Source of the DNA: Terracoccus sp. 273MFTsu3.1
Lineage (GTDB): Bacteria; Actinomycetota; Actinomycetes; Actinomycetales; Dermatophilaceae
Direction: 5' to 3'
Assembly (NCBI RefSeq): GCF_000383675.1
Contig: NZ_KB911820.1
Span: forward strand, 1-64,000
Length of the DNA stretch: 64,000 bases
The translations under genes were made by a program, and so were the position numbers. The notes beneath the pieces are model-generated. The model worked only from the letters and a program-made list of their open reading frames with translations. It did no database searches and had not been told where the DNA came from. Below are positions 19,183-26,558 of the stretch, in pieces. The first letter of the stretch is position 1, and every line of letters starts with the position of its first letter.

Positions 19183-20204
19183 CGGACGAGCTCCTCGTCG
19201 TGGGTCGTGGCGTCGCGGGTGGCGCGGGCGCCACCGGTGTCATGGGTGTCGCGGCCGTCGCCGGTCAGGGTCATGAAGGCCTGCTCGAGACCGGCGGTGA
19301 CGATCTCGAGGTCGGTGCCGCCGAGCTCGAGCAGGAGCAGCCGCGCGACGGCGTCGGAGTCGCCGGCCGTGACGAGGACCCGGCTGCCGCGCTCCTCGAC
19401 CTGGTGCACGCCGTCGACCGTCCGCAGCCTCGCGACGGACTCGGCGACCGAGCCCGGCGGCAGCGTCGCGGAGACCGTGCGCCCGCTCGCCTGCGACCGG
19501 ATCTCTGCCGTCGTGCCGTCCGCGACGATGCGGCCGCCGGCGACGAGGACGATGCGGTCGGCGAAGGCGTCGGCCTCCTCGAGGTAGTGCGTCGCGAAGA
19601 CGACGGTGCGGCCCGCACTCGCGTCGGCGTGCATCGTGTCCCAGAAGTCGCGGCGGGCCGTGACGTCCATGCCCGCCGTCGGCTCGTCGAGGACGAGCAG
19701 TCGCGGGTCGGGCAGGAGCGCCAGCGCGAAGCGCAGCCGCTGCTGCTCGCCCCCGGAGCACTTGGAGACGCGGCGGTCGGCGAGCGACCTCAGCCCGGCA
19801 CGGTCGATGACCTCGTCGACCGGTGAGTGGACGGCATACGTCGACGCGATCATCCGGACCGTCTCACGGACGGTGAGGTCGCGCAGGAGCCCGCCCGTCT
19901 GGAGGACGGCGGACACCTGCCCGCCGACGACGGCCTCCCGGGGCCGGCGGCCGAAGACCTTCGCCGTGCCGCTCGTCGGCTCGGTGAGGCCGAGCACCAT
20001 GTCGAGGGTCGTCGTCTTGCCGGCACCGTTCGGGCCGAGGAAGGCGACGACCTCGCCGGGCTCGATGCGCAGGTCGATGCCGTCGACGGCACGGACCTCC
20101 GCATCCTGGGACCCGCGGCGGGCAGGGAAGCTCTTGACGAGCGAACGCAGCTCGATCGCCGGCGCCCCCGAGGCGCCGTCGACCGGACGAGGTGTGGTGG
20201 TCAT
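19179..20204 (-). CDS. ABC transporter ATP-binding protein (drug/lipid exporter type)
   Basis: The product (341 aa) has Walker A GPNGAGKTT (57-65), signature CSGGEQQRL and Walker B LLVLDEPTAGMD, the form typical of DrrA/CcmA-type exporters. The C-terminal 100 residues form the extension seen in this group. GGGAGAG precedes ATG 20204. It is the first gene of the ATPase-permease-kinase-regulator unit. Confidence 0.93.
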   Translation of the reverse strand: MTTTPRPVDGASGAPAIELRSLVKSFPARRGSQDAEVRAVDGIDLRIEPGEVVAFLGPNGAGKTTTLDMVLGLTEPTSGTAKVFGRRPREAVVGGQVSAVLQTGGLLRDLTVRETVRMIASTYAVHSPVDEVIDRAGLRSLADRRVSKCSGGEQQRLRFALALLPDPRLLVLDEPTAGMDVTARRDFWDTMHADASAGRTVVFATHYLEEADAFADRIVLVAGGRIVADGTTAEIRSQASGRTVSATLPPGSVAESVARLRTVDGVHQVEERGSRVLVTAGDSDAVARLLLLELGGTDLEIVTAGLEQAFMTLTGDGRDTHDTGGARATRDATTHDEELVR

Positions 20205-20262
20205 GACCCAACTCTCCCGCTCGGCGATGCTCCGCGTCAGCAGCAGGCGTCACGTCCTGCGC

Positions 20263-20276
20263 GTGACAGGTGTCAC
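20263..20276. promoter_or_regulatory. palindromic operator candidate GTGACA-GG-TGTCAC
   Basis: Perfect six-base arms with a two-base centre lie in the 100-base gap between the divergent exporter operon and the SRPBCC gene. A further GTCACG...CGTGAC pairing occurs at about 20249-20267. The location fits a dimeric regulator, perhaps the NarL-type regulator of the operon. Confidence 0.5.
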
Positions 20277-20292
20277 GGGGCGGCGAACCGGA

Positions 20293-20298
20293 CAGACT
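20293..20298 (+). promoter_or_regulatory. -10-like element, leaderless start of the SRPBCC gene
   Basis: CAGACT ends six bases before ATG 20305, and no ribosome-binding site is present. The same spacing recurs at several other genes in the window. Confidence 0.35.
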
Positions 20299-20304
20299 GG
20301 CCCC

Positions 20305-20748
20305 ATGGCCGACTTCGAGGTGCACCTCGACTCACCGCTGTCCGCACCCGAGGCGTGGCGGCGGATCCTCGACCTGCGCGCGCACACCGCCGTCATCCCG
20401 CTCACGACCGTGACCGGCGAGGCGATGGGCGCGAGCGAGCTCGTCGAGGGGTCGCGCTTCGTCGCGCGGACCGGCGTCGGGCCGGTGGGCTTCGACGACG
20501 TCATGGTCGTGCAGTCGATCGTCCAGCCGACGACGCACTCGGCCGGGAGCGCCCGGATCCACAAGGAGGGCAAGGTCGTCCGCGGACGCATCGACCTGCT
20601 CGTGACCCCCACGGCCTCCGGGTCGACGGTCGGGTGGACGCAGCGCATCGGGGTGCGGGGCCTGCCCGCGCTCCTGGACCCCGTCGTCGCGAAGGTCGCC
20701 GGGGCGGCATACGGCTCGACCCTCCGCAAGCTGCTCGCGCGCGGCTGA
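20305..20748 (+). CDS. SRPBCC/polyketide-cyclase-like protein
   Basis: The product (147 aa) looks like a small START/SRPBCC-fold protein: an N-terminal strand (DFEVHLDSPLSAPEAWRRILD), a central beta-sheet and a long C-terminal helix. Such proteins bind hydrophobic ligands; no catalytic residues can be assigned. It is transcribed alone, divergent from the exporter operon, apparently without a leader. Confidence 0.7.
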   Translation: MADFEVHLDSPLSAPEAWRRILDLRAHTAVIPLTTVTGEAMGASELVEGSRFVARTGVGPVGFDDVMVVQSIVQPTTHSAGSARIHKEGKVVRGRIDLLVTPTASGSTVGWTQRIGVRGLPALLDPVVAKVAGAAYGSTLRKLLARG

Positions 20749-20770
20749 GGTGCAGGCGCCCGGCCCGCGC

Positions 20771-20840
20771 GACACACGAAGTGCCGCGCGGACGCGAGCC
20801 GCGTGCGGGGTCACGCCAAGTTGGACGGACTTCGTGTGTC
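20771..20840. repeat. 12-bp perfect terminal inverted repeat flanking a GC-rich core
   Basis: GACACACGAAGT (20771-20782) is exactly complementary to ACTTCGTGTGTC (20829-20840), with a 46-base core that has its own GC-rich inner pairing. It fills the gap between convergent genes. It may be a long-loop terminator or a small mobile element remnant. Confidence 0.6.
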
Positions 20841-20857
20841 GTGAAGGACCGCGGCGG

Positions 20858-21874
20858 TCAGCGCCAGCCGAGCTCCGGAGCGACGTGCGTCAGGAGGCTC
20901 TCGATGACGTGCGCGTTGTAGTCGACGCCGAGCTGGTTGGGCACGGTGAGGAGCAGCGTGTCGGCGGCGGCGATCGCCTCGTCCTCCGCGAGGTCACGGA
21001 TCAGCTGGTCGGGCTCACCGGCATACGTCTTGCCGAAGCGCGCCGTCCCGCCGTCGATGTGGCCGACCTGGTCCTGGCTCGCCGACTCGCGGCCGAAGTA
21101 CGCGCGGTCCCGGTCGTCGACGATGGGGAACACGCTGCGGCTCACGGAGACCCGCGGCTCACGCTCGTGCCCTGCGGCCGTCCACGCGTCGCGGAAACGC
21201 TGGATCTGCTCGGCCTGGAGCTGGTGGAAGGGCACGCCGGTGTCCTCGGTGAGGAGGGTCGAGCTCATGAGGTTCATCCCCTGCTCGGCCGTCCACTCGG
21301 CGGTGGCCCGGCTGCCGGCGCCCCACCAGATGCGGTCGCGAAGACCGGGCGAATGCGGCTCGATGCGGAGCAGCCCGGGCGGGTTGGGAAACATCGGGCG
21401 CGGGTTCGGCTCGGCGAAGCCCCGGCCGGACAGGACGTCGAGGAAGACCTCGGTGTGCTGTCGGGCCATCGCGGCGTGGTCGCCGTCGGTGGGCTCGTAG
21501 CCGAAGTAGCGGAAGCCGTCGACGACCTGCTCAGGTGACCCACGGCTGATGCCGAGCTGGAGGCGTCCGCCGGAGATGAGGTCGGCCGCGCCGGCGTCCT
21601 CCGCCATGTAGAGCGGGTTCTCGTAGCGCATGTCGATGACGCCGGTCCCGATCTCGATCCGGCTCGTGCGCGCCCCGACCGCGGCGACCAGCGGGAACGG
21701 CGACGCGAGCTGGCGCGCGAAGTGGTGGATCCGGAAGTAGGCGCCGTCCGCGCCGAGCTCCTCGGCAGCGACCGCGAGGTCGATGGACTGGAGCAGGGCG
21801 TCCGAGGCCGACTGCGTGCCCGAGTGCGGCGAGGGGTTCCAGTGCCCGAACGAGAGGAATCCGATCTTCTTCAC
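20858..21874 (-). CDS. LLM-class flavin-dependent oxidoreductase
   Basis: The product (338 aa) is a luciferase-like monooxygenase family TIM barrel. The family's central segment is clear: RTSRIEIGTGVIDMRYENP, then LISGGRLQLGISRG. Members use FMN or F420; this sequence does not let me choose. The start is a GTG at 21874 (MKKIGFLSFGHW) without an evident ribosome-binding site. It is monocistronic and convergent with the SRPBCC gene. Substrate unknown. Confidence 0.85.
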   Translation of the reverse strand: MKKIGFLSFGHWNPSPHSGTQSASDALLQSIDLAVAAEELGADGAYFRIHHFARQLASPFPLVAAVGARTSRIEIGTGVIDMRYENPLYMAEDAGAADLISGGRLQLGISRGSPEQVVDGFRYFGYEPTDGDHAAMARQHTEVFLDVLSGRGFAEPNPRPMFPNPPGLLRIEPHSPGLRDRIWWGAGSRATAEWTAEQGMNLMSSTLLTEDTGVPFHQLQAEQIQRFRDAWTAAGHEREPRVSVSRSVFPIVDDRDRAYFGRESASQDQVGHIDGGTARFGKTYAGEPDQLIRDLAEDEAIAAADTLLLTVPNQLGVDYNAHVIESLLTHVAPELGWR

Positions 21875-21942
21875 GTGCGGTCAACAACGGCGGCGCCCGT
21901 GCTCTTCCCGCCGCCGCACACCCACCGGCGCCGGGCGACCGA

Positions 21943-21969
21943 CAATCCGGATCGCCCTCTCGCACCGAA
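21943..21969 (+). promoter_or_regulatory. putative SigK-type promoter of the molybdopterin oxidoreductase gene
   Basis: CAATCC (21943-21948) and CCGAA (21965-21969) are 16 bases apart, with the -10 ending nine bases before the ATG at 21979. The same bipartite motif lies upstream of the fasciclin gene (23593-23618), where CAATCCGG and GCACCGAA are both identical. The link to SigK comes from the adjacent sigma gene. Confidence 0.65.
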
Positions 21970-21978
21970 CGACGAGGC

Positions 21979-23550
21979 ATGACGCGCCTACGATTTGCCC
22001 TCAGCGGGATCCTCGCCGCGGTCGCCGGGATCGCTGCCGGCCACCTCGTCGCAGGCTTCCTCGCTCCCGCATCGTCGCCGGTGCTCGCCATCGGGTCAAC
22101 CGTGATCGACCTGACCCCCACGCCCGTCAAGGAGTGGGCGATCGCGACCTTCGGCACGAACGACAAGGTGATCCTCCAGGGGTCGGTTCTCGTGGTGACG
22201 CTGGTCCTCGCCGCCGTGGCCGGGCTGCTCGCCCGTCGTCGGATGCCCGTCGCCATCGGCTTCATCGTGCTGCTCACCGGCCTCGCCGGTGCGGCCGCGC
22301 TGCTGCGGCCGGCGGCCCGCCCGCTCGATGCCCTGCCCGCCGTCGCGGCGATGGCCGCCGGGGTCGCGACCCTCGTCTGGCTCACCGGCCTCGCCCGGAC
22401 CGCCTCGGGCGACGTCGCCCGCGAGACCACCGGCCCACGGGGCTCGGTCATGACGAACGCCGCCGAGCCGGGGCGCACGTCCACAGCAGGCTCGACCGCC
22501 GGACGTCGCCGCTTCCTCGGAGGCGCGCTCGGCGTCACGGCCCTCGCGGTGCTCGCCGCCGTCGGCGGCCAGCTGCGCGCCGGCGCCCAGTCGGTCAAGA
22601 AGGTCGTCCTGCCCGCCGCCGCCGACAAGGCGAAGGCGCTGCCGAAGGGCCTCGAGGCGACGGTCTCCGGCATCTCCCCGCTGCGCACCCCGACCGACAC
22701 CTTCTACCGCGTCGACACCAACCTCGTCGTGCCCCGGGTCGACGTCGACACGTGGACGCTCGAGGTCGACGGCATGGTCGAGAAGCCCTTCACGATGACC
22801 TTCGCCGAGCTCGCTGCCATGCCGCTCATCGAGCGCGACATCACCATGACGTGCGTCTCCAACGAGGTCGGCGGCGGCTACATCGGCTCCGCCCGGTGGC
22901 TCGGCGTCAAGCTGACCGACGTCCTGGACCGAGCCGGCACCACCGGCAGCCCCGACCAGGTGCTGAGCACCGCCGTCGACGGCTTCACCATCAGCACCCC
23001 GCTCGCCGTCGTCCGCGACGGGCGCGACGCGATGATCGCCATCGGCATGAACGGCGCCCAGCTCAGCGACACCCACGGCTTCCCGGCGCGCCTCATCACG
23101 CCGGGCCTCTACGGCTTCGTGGGTGCGACGAAGTGGCTCACCAAGCTCACCCTGACGACGTATGCCGCCGACCAGTCCTACTGGACGAAGCGGCAGTGGG
23201 CGACCGATGCCCCGATCAAGACGAGCGCACGCATCGACACTCCCGAACCGCTGTCGACGATCAAGGCCGGCACGACTGCCATCGGCGGCGTCGCCTGGGC
23301 CCAGCACCGCGGCGTCGGCACCGTCGAGGTCAAGATCGACGACGGGCAGTGGCAGAGGACGAAGCTCGGTCCCGACGTCGGCATCGACTACTGGCGCCAG
23401 TGGTACCTCGAGTGGGACGCCAAGCCCGGACTCCACCGCATCGCCGTGCGTGCCACCGACCTCAAGGGTCAGGTGCAGAGCACCGAACGCGCCACGCCGT
23501 TCCCCAGCGGGTCGAGCGGCATCCAGGAGGTGGTGGTGACCGTCGCGTGA
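21979..23550 (+). CDS. membrane-anchored molybdopterin-dependent oxidoreductase (sulfite oxidase/YedY family)
   Basis: The product (523 aa) begins with about four membrane helices (residues 5-140), then a twin-arginine-like segment RRRFLGGALG at 177-186, then an extracytoplasmic Mo-cofactor domain. The cofactor-binding cysteine is Cys292 in ITMTCVSNEVGGG. The C-terminal 100 residues form the Ig-like dimerisation domain of sulfite-oxidase proteins. Its function may be periplasmic reduction of oxidised methionine or related sulfoxides, but that is family-level inference. The position directly before the fasciclin, sigK and anti-sigma genes, and a shared promoter motif, place it in the SigK regulon. 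Confidence 0.88.
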   Translation: MTRLRFALSGILAAVAGIAAGHLVAGFLAPASSPVLAIGSTVIDLTPTPVKEWAIATFGTNDKVILQGSVLVVTLVLAAVAGLLARRRMPVAIGFIVLLTGLAGAAALLRPAARPLDALPAVAAMAAGVATLVWLTGLARTASGDVARETTGPRGSVMTNAAEPGRTSTAGSTAGRRRFLGGALGVTALAVLAAVGGQLRAGAQSVKKVVLPAAADKAKALPKGLEATVSGISPLRTPTDTFYRVDTNLVVPRVDVDTWTLEVDGMVEKPFTMTFAELAAMPLIERDITMTCVSNEVGGGYIGSARWLGVKLTDVLDRAGTTGSPDQVLSTAVDGFTISTPLAVVRDGRDAMIAIGMNGAQLSDTHGFPARLITPGLYGFVGATKWLTKLTLTTYAADQSYWTKRQWATDAPIKTSARIDTPEPLSTIKAGTTAIGGVAWAQHRGVGTVEVKIDDGQWQRTKLGPDVGIDYWRQWYLEWDAKPGLHRIAVRATDLKGQVQSTERATPFPSGSSGIQEVVVTVA

Positions 23551-23592
23551 ACGCATACGGCCAAGAACCCGCGAAAAAACCTCTCCGACAAG

Positions 23593-23618
23593 CAATCCGG
23601 AGCCACAGCGGCACCGAA
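23593..23618 (+). promoter_or_regulatory. putative SigK-type promoter of the fasciclin-sigK-rskA unit
   Basis: CAATCC (23593-23598) and CCGAA (23614-23618) are separated by 15 bases, matching the motif at 21943-21969. It lies 43 bases before the fasciclin ATG. No similar motif precedes sigK itself, so sigK may be expressed by read-through from here. Confidence 0.65.
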
Positions 23619-23661
23619 TCCCCCATGACCGTGCACCACACAGCCACAAGGAGTGACTGAC

Positions 23662-24327
23662 ATGAAGAGCACCATGAAGACCCGTACCGGCCTCGTCGCC
23701 CTCGCCATCGCCCTGCCCCTGAGCCTCGCGGCCTGCGGCAGCTCCAGCGACAACACCGCCGCCGCCGGTGGCAGCACGCCCGCCGCGACGTCCTCGGACG
23801 CCATGACGAGCACACCCTCCGACACGATGACCTCGTCCGAGTCGATGGACGCCGCTGCGGCCGTCTTCGGTGAGGGCTGCGCCGCGGTGCCGAAGGATGG
23901 CGCCGGCTCGTTCAACGGCATGGCCACCGCGCCCGTGGCGACCGCCGCGAGCGCCAACCCGCTGCTCTCGACGCTCGTCACCGCCGTCAAGACGGCCGGC
24001 CTCGTCGACACCCTGAACTCGGCTCCCGAGATCACCGTCTTCGCGCCCGTCAACGACGCGTTCGCCAAGATCCCGGCCGCCGACCTCAAGAAGGTCCTCG
24101 CCGACAAGCCGACCCTCACCAAGATCCTCACGAACCACGTGGTGGCCGGCAAGCTCTCGCCGGACCAGCTCGCGGGCGACCACAAGACGCTCGCCGGCAC
24201 GACGATCACGGTCAAGGGCTCTGGCGAGAACTTCACCGTCGGCAAGGCCGACGCCAAGGTCATCTGCGGCAACGTCCCCACCGCCAACGCCACGGTGTAC
24301 ATCATCGACGGCGTCCTGATGCCCTGA
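23662..24327 (+). CDS. fasciclin (FAS1) domain lipoprotein, MPT70/MPT83-like
   Basis: The product (221 aa) is a secreted lipoprotein: signal peptide with lipobox SLAAC (Cys25), a Ser/Thr/Met-rich linker, then a FAS1 domain from about residue 85. The domain shows LLSTLVTAVKTAGLVDTL, ITVFAPVNDAFAKIP and LTNHVVAGKL, ending ATVYIIDGVLMP, all canonical FAS1 blocks. AAGGAG lies eight bases before ATG 23662. In Mycobacterium tuberculosis the homologous antigens MPT70 and MPT83 are controlled by SigK and RskA, whose genes follow here. Its role is probably surface adhesion or matrix interaction. Confidence 0.93.
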   Translation: MKSTMKTRTGLVALAIALPLSLAACGSSSDNTAAAGGSTPAATSSDAMTSTPSDTMTSSESMDAAAAVFGEGCAAVPKDGAGSFNGMATAPVATAASANPLLSTLVTAVKTAGLVDTLNSAPEITVFAPVNDAFAKIPAADLKKVLADKPTLTKILTNHVVAGKLSPDQLAGDHKTLAGTTITVKGSGENFTVGKADAKVICGNVPTANATVYIIDGVLMP

Positions 24328-24373
24328 TCGCCACCTGACCAGGCTGACGCAGACCACGACGACGGGCGACACA

Positions 24374-24985
24374 ATGGATCCCATGTCACGGTTCTCGGTG
24401 GTTCCCTCCGGCGATGAGTCGCCGGGGGGACCCGCCCGCCCAGCCACCCTGGAGCAGCTGCTCCACCGAGCGGCGACGGGGGACGAGACGGCGTTCGCAG
24501 AGCTCTACGACGCCGTCTCCTCCCGGCTCTTCGGTCTCGTCCGCCGGGTCGTGCGCGACCCAGCCCAGTCCGAGGAGGTCACCCAGGAGGTGTTCCTCGA
24601 GATCTGGCGGCACAGCGCACGGTTCGACCCGAGCAAGGGTGCGGCTCTCTCGTGGATGCTCACCATCGCTCACCGCAAGGCCGTCGACCGGGTCCGGTCG
24701 GCGGAGGCAGCCCGCCACCGCGACGAGGGATACGGCGCCAGCAACCAGGACGTCACCCACGACTCCACAGCGGAGGCCGTCGTCGAACGGCTCGATGCGG
24801 AGCGGGTTCATCGGGCGCTAGAGACGCTCACACCGGTCCAGCGGCAGGCCCTCGAGCTGGCCTACCTCTCGGGATACACCCACACGGAGGTGGCCACCAT
24901 GCTCGACCTGCCACTCGGGACCGCCAAGACACGCATACGTGATGGACTGATCAGACTACGAGACACGTTGGGGGTGACACTGTGA
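24374..24985 (+). CDS. sigK: ECF RNA polymerase sigma factor SigK
   Basis: The product (203 aa) has a sigma-2 region (about 38-105: FAELYDAVSSRLFGLVRRVV, the VTQEVFLEIWR core and SWMLTIAHRKAVDRVR) and a sigma-4 region (about 143-195, with LTPVQRQALELAYLSGYTH). It would direct RNA polymerase to the CAATCC-N15/16-CCGAA promoters nearby. The stop overlaps the anti-sigma GTG by four bases. Start is uncertain: ATG 24374 has no ribosome-binding site; ATG 24383, seven bases after CACAAT, could be a leaderless start. The assignment as SigK rests on the combination with RskA and the fasciclin gene. Confidence 0.9.
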   Translation: MDPMSRFSVVPSGDESPGGPARPATLEQLLHRAATGDETAFAELYDAVSSRLFGLVRRVVRDPAQSEEVTQEVFLEIWRHSARFDPSKGAALSWMLTIAHRKAVDRVRSAEAARHRDEGYGASNQDVTHDSTAEAVVERLDAERVHRALETLTPVQRQALELAYLSGYTHTEVATMLDLPLGTAKTRIRDGLIRLRDTLGVTL

Positions 24986-25812
24986 GCGAAGACATCCACG
25001 CACTCTCGGGTGCCTACGCCGTGGACGCCCTCGACGACGTCGAGCGAGCGCGCTTCGAGCGCCACCTCGCCGGCTGCACCGCCTGCCAGGCCGAGGTCGA
25101 GAGCCTCGTCGCCGCAGCATCGGAGCTGTCGGTGCTGACCGAGGCCGCTCCGCCGGCGTCGCTCCGGGCCAAGGTGCTCGCCGAGATCGCGACCGTCCGC
25201 CCACTGCCGCCCCTCACGGCACCGCAGCACGACTCCGCCGACGAGGACGTCACGTCGTCCACGCCCCCGGAGCCCGTGCAGGCTCCGGCCGCCACCGCAG
25301 CCCCCGCCACCGAGGTCGAGCACGCCGACGACCTCACCGAGCGTCGCCGGTCCCGCGCCCCCCGTGGGCTCGCCCGGGGCTGGCGGGTGGTCGTCGCCGC
25401 CGCCACCGTGGCCGTGCTCGCCATCGGCGGGTTCACGGTCTGGAAGCAGATCGACAAGGACCCGTCCCGAGCCATCGCCGACCAGGTGCTCGCGGCCCCC
25501 GACGCCACGCGCTACGGGCAGCGGCTCGCCGGCGGCGCGACGGCCACCGTCGTCCGCTCCAACGCGCTCCACAAGGCCGTCATCGTCACGTCCGGCATGT
25601 CGCAGCCGCCCTCGGGCAAGGTCTTCCAGCTGTGGCTCCAGGACGCGACGGGTCACATGACCTCGGCGGGCCTCATGCCCGGCGGCGGAGACCAGGTGGT
25701 CGTGCTGAGCGGCGACGCCAGCCACTCGAAGGGCGCCGGCATCACGGTCGAGCCCGAGGGCGGGTCCGACCAGCCGACCTCCAACCCCGTCGCGTTCATC
25801 GCCTTCGCCTGA
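24982..25812 (+). CDS. rskA: zinc-binding anti-sigma-K factor RskA
   Basis: The product (276 aa) is a membrane anti-sigma factor. The N-terminal zinc-binding anti-sigma motif is His28, Cys32 and Cys35 in RHLAGCTACQ. A Pro/Ala/Glu-rich linker leads to one membrane helix at about 134-153. The extracytoplasmic C-terminal domain is the RskA fold (VFQLWLQDATG, then the VAFIAFA end). It should hold SigK inactive at the membrane until cleaved by regulated proteolysis. The GTG start overlaps the sigK stop, so the two are coupled. Confidence 0.92.
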   Translation: MSEDIHALSGAYAVDALDDVERARFERHLAGCTACQAEVESLVAAASELSVLTEAAPPASLRAKVLAEIATVRPLPPLTAPQHDSADEDVTSSTPPEPVQAPAATAAPATEVEHADDLTERRRSRAPRGLARGWRVVVAAATVAVLAIGGFTVWKQIDKDPSRAIADQVLAAPDATRYGQRLAGGATATVVRSNALHKAVIVTSGMSQPPSGKVFQLWLQDATGHMTSAGLMPGGGDQVVVLSGDASHSKGAGITVEPEGGSDQPTSNPVAFIAFA

Positions 25813-25831
25813 AACAACCGGTCGCCCGGAC

Positions 25832-25889
25832 GTCGGGCGGTCACGAGCTCGCTCCCGGCTTCCCCAGCTGGAGCTCGTGACCGCCCGAC
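25832..25889. terminator. strong hairpin terminator between rskA and the globin gene
   Basis: GTCGGGCGGTCACGAGCTC (25832-25850) is perfectly complementary to GAGCTCGTGACCGCCCGAC (25871-25889): a 19-base-pair stem with a 20-base loop. It lies between convergent genes and has no T-tract on either strand. Confidence 0.8.
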
Positions 25890-25932
25890 CTCCGTGCCCG
25901 CGGCAGGAGTCGCCCCACCCGCTGCCGACCGG

Positions 25933-26412
25933 TCACCCCTGGTACGGCGGTGCGACGCCCCAGCCCCATCGTGGAGTCGGAGCGTGTTCGACCGGTGCGG
26001 CGCCGGGCTGGGAGTTCTCCATGGCGAGCCGGGTGCCCCACTCGAGGTAGCCGATGATCGCCGCCCGGAACTCCGGGTCGGCGGGCAGCTCGGCGTCGTC
26101 GGCCGCCAGGCTCATCGTGGCTGCGAACCGGTGCCGTTGCGCTGGAGTGATGGCCAGCCCGAGGTGGTGGCGCAGCATCGACTCATACCCGCCGTGCCGC
26201 TCCGTGTACGTCGCAGGACCGCCGAGCACCTCGGCCCACCAGTCCGCGACGTGCGCTCGATGATGCTCCGACACCCCGCCCGGGAAGAAGCCCGACAGGG
26301 TCTCGTCGAGCTCGACGCGGTCGTAGAAGCAGTCGATCATCCGGCGCAGCGGCCCAAGACCGCCGGCCCACTCGTAGAGCGTCGGCAACTCCGGTTCGTG
26401 GACTCCACCCAT
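25933..26412 (-). CDS. truncated hemoglobin (group II, GlbO-like)
   Basis: The product (159 aa) is a heme protein of the truncated globin family. The likely proximal His83 lies in ESMLRHHLGLAI, with the usual hydrophobic helix E text (HHRAHVADWWAEVLGG) and PAQRHRFAATM after it. The start at 26412 gives a protein a little longer than a typical GlbO (about 130 aa), the excess being a C-terminal tail of Pro/Trp/Gly. The ribosome-binding site is weak, and an upstream in-frame start at 26481 cannot be excluded. Role: oxygen or NO chemistry. Confidence 0.85.
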   Translation of the reverse strand: MGGVHEPELPTLYEWAGGLGPLRRMIDCFYDRVELDETLSGFFPGGVSEHHRAHVADWWAEVLGGPATYTERHGGYESMLRHHLGLAITPAQRHRFAATMSLAADDAELPADPEFRAAIIGYLEWGTRLAMENSQPGAAPVEHAPTPRWGWGVAPPYQG

Positions 26413-26544
26413 GTCGCCAGTCCACCTCACACGGCGGCCTGCCGCACCCGGATTGATCGTGAATGGCCCGGTTGCAGCCATGTCGGGACGTCCGTCGACG
26501 GGAGCCGCCGGCTTCGGCAGCAGCGCACGGCCGGGTCGGCCCGG

Positions 26545-26550
26545 TACGTT
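26545..26550 (+). promoter_or_regulatory. -10 element, leaderless start of the NadR gene
   Basis: TACGTT ends eight bases before ATG 26559; no ribosome-binding site is present. The same GTACGTT text precedes the gene at 28852. Confidence 0.45.
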
Positions 26551-26558
26551 CTCGTGCC

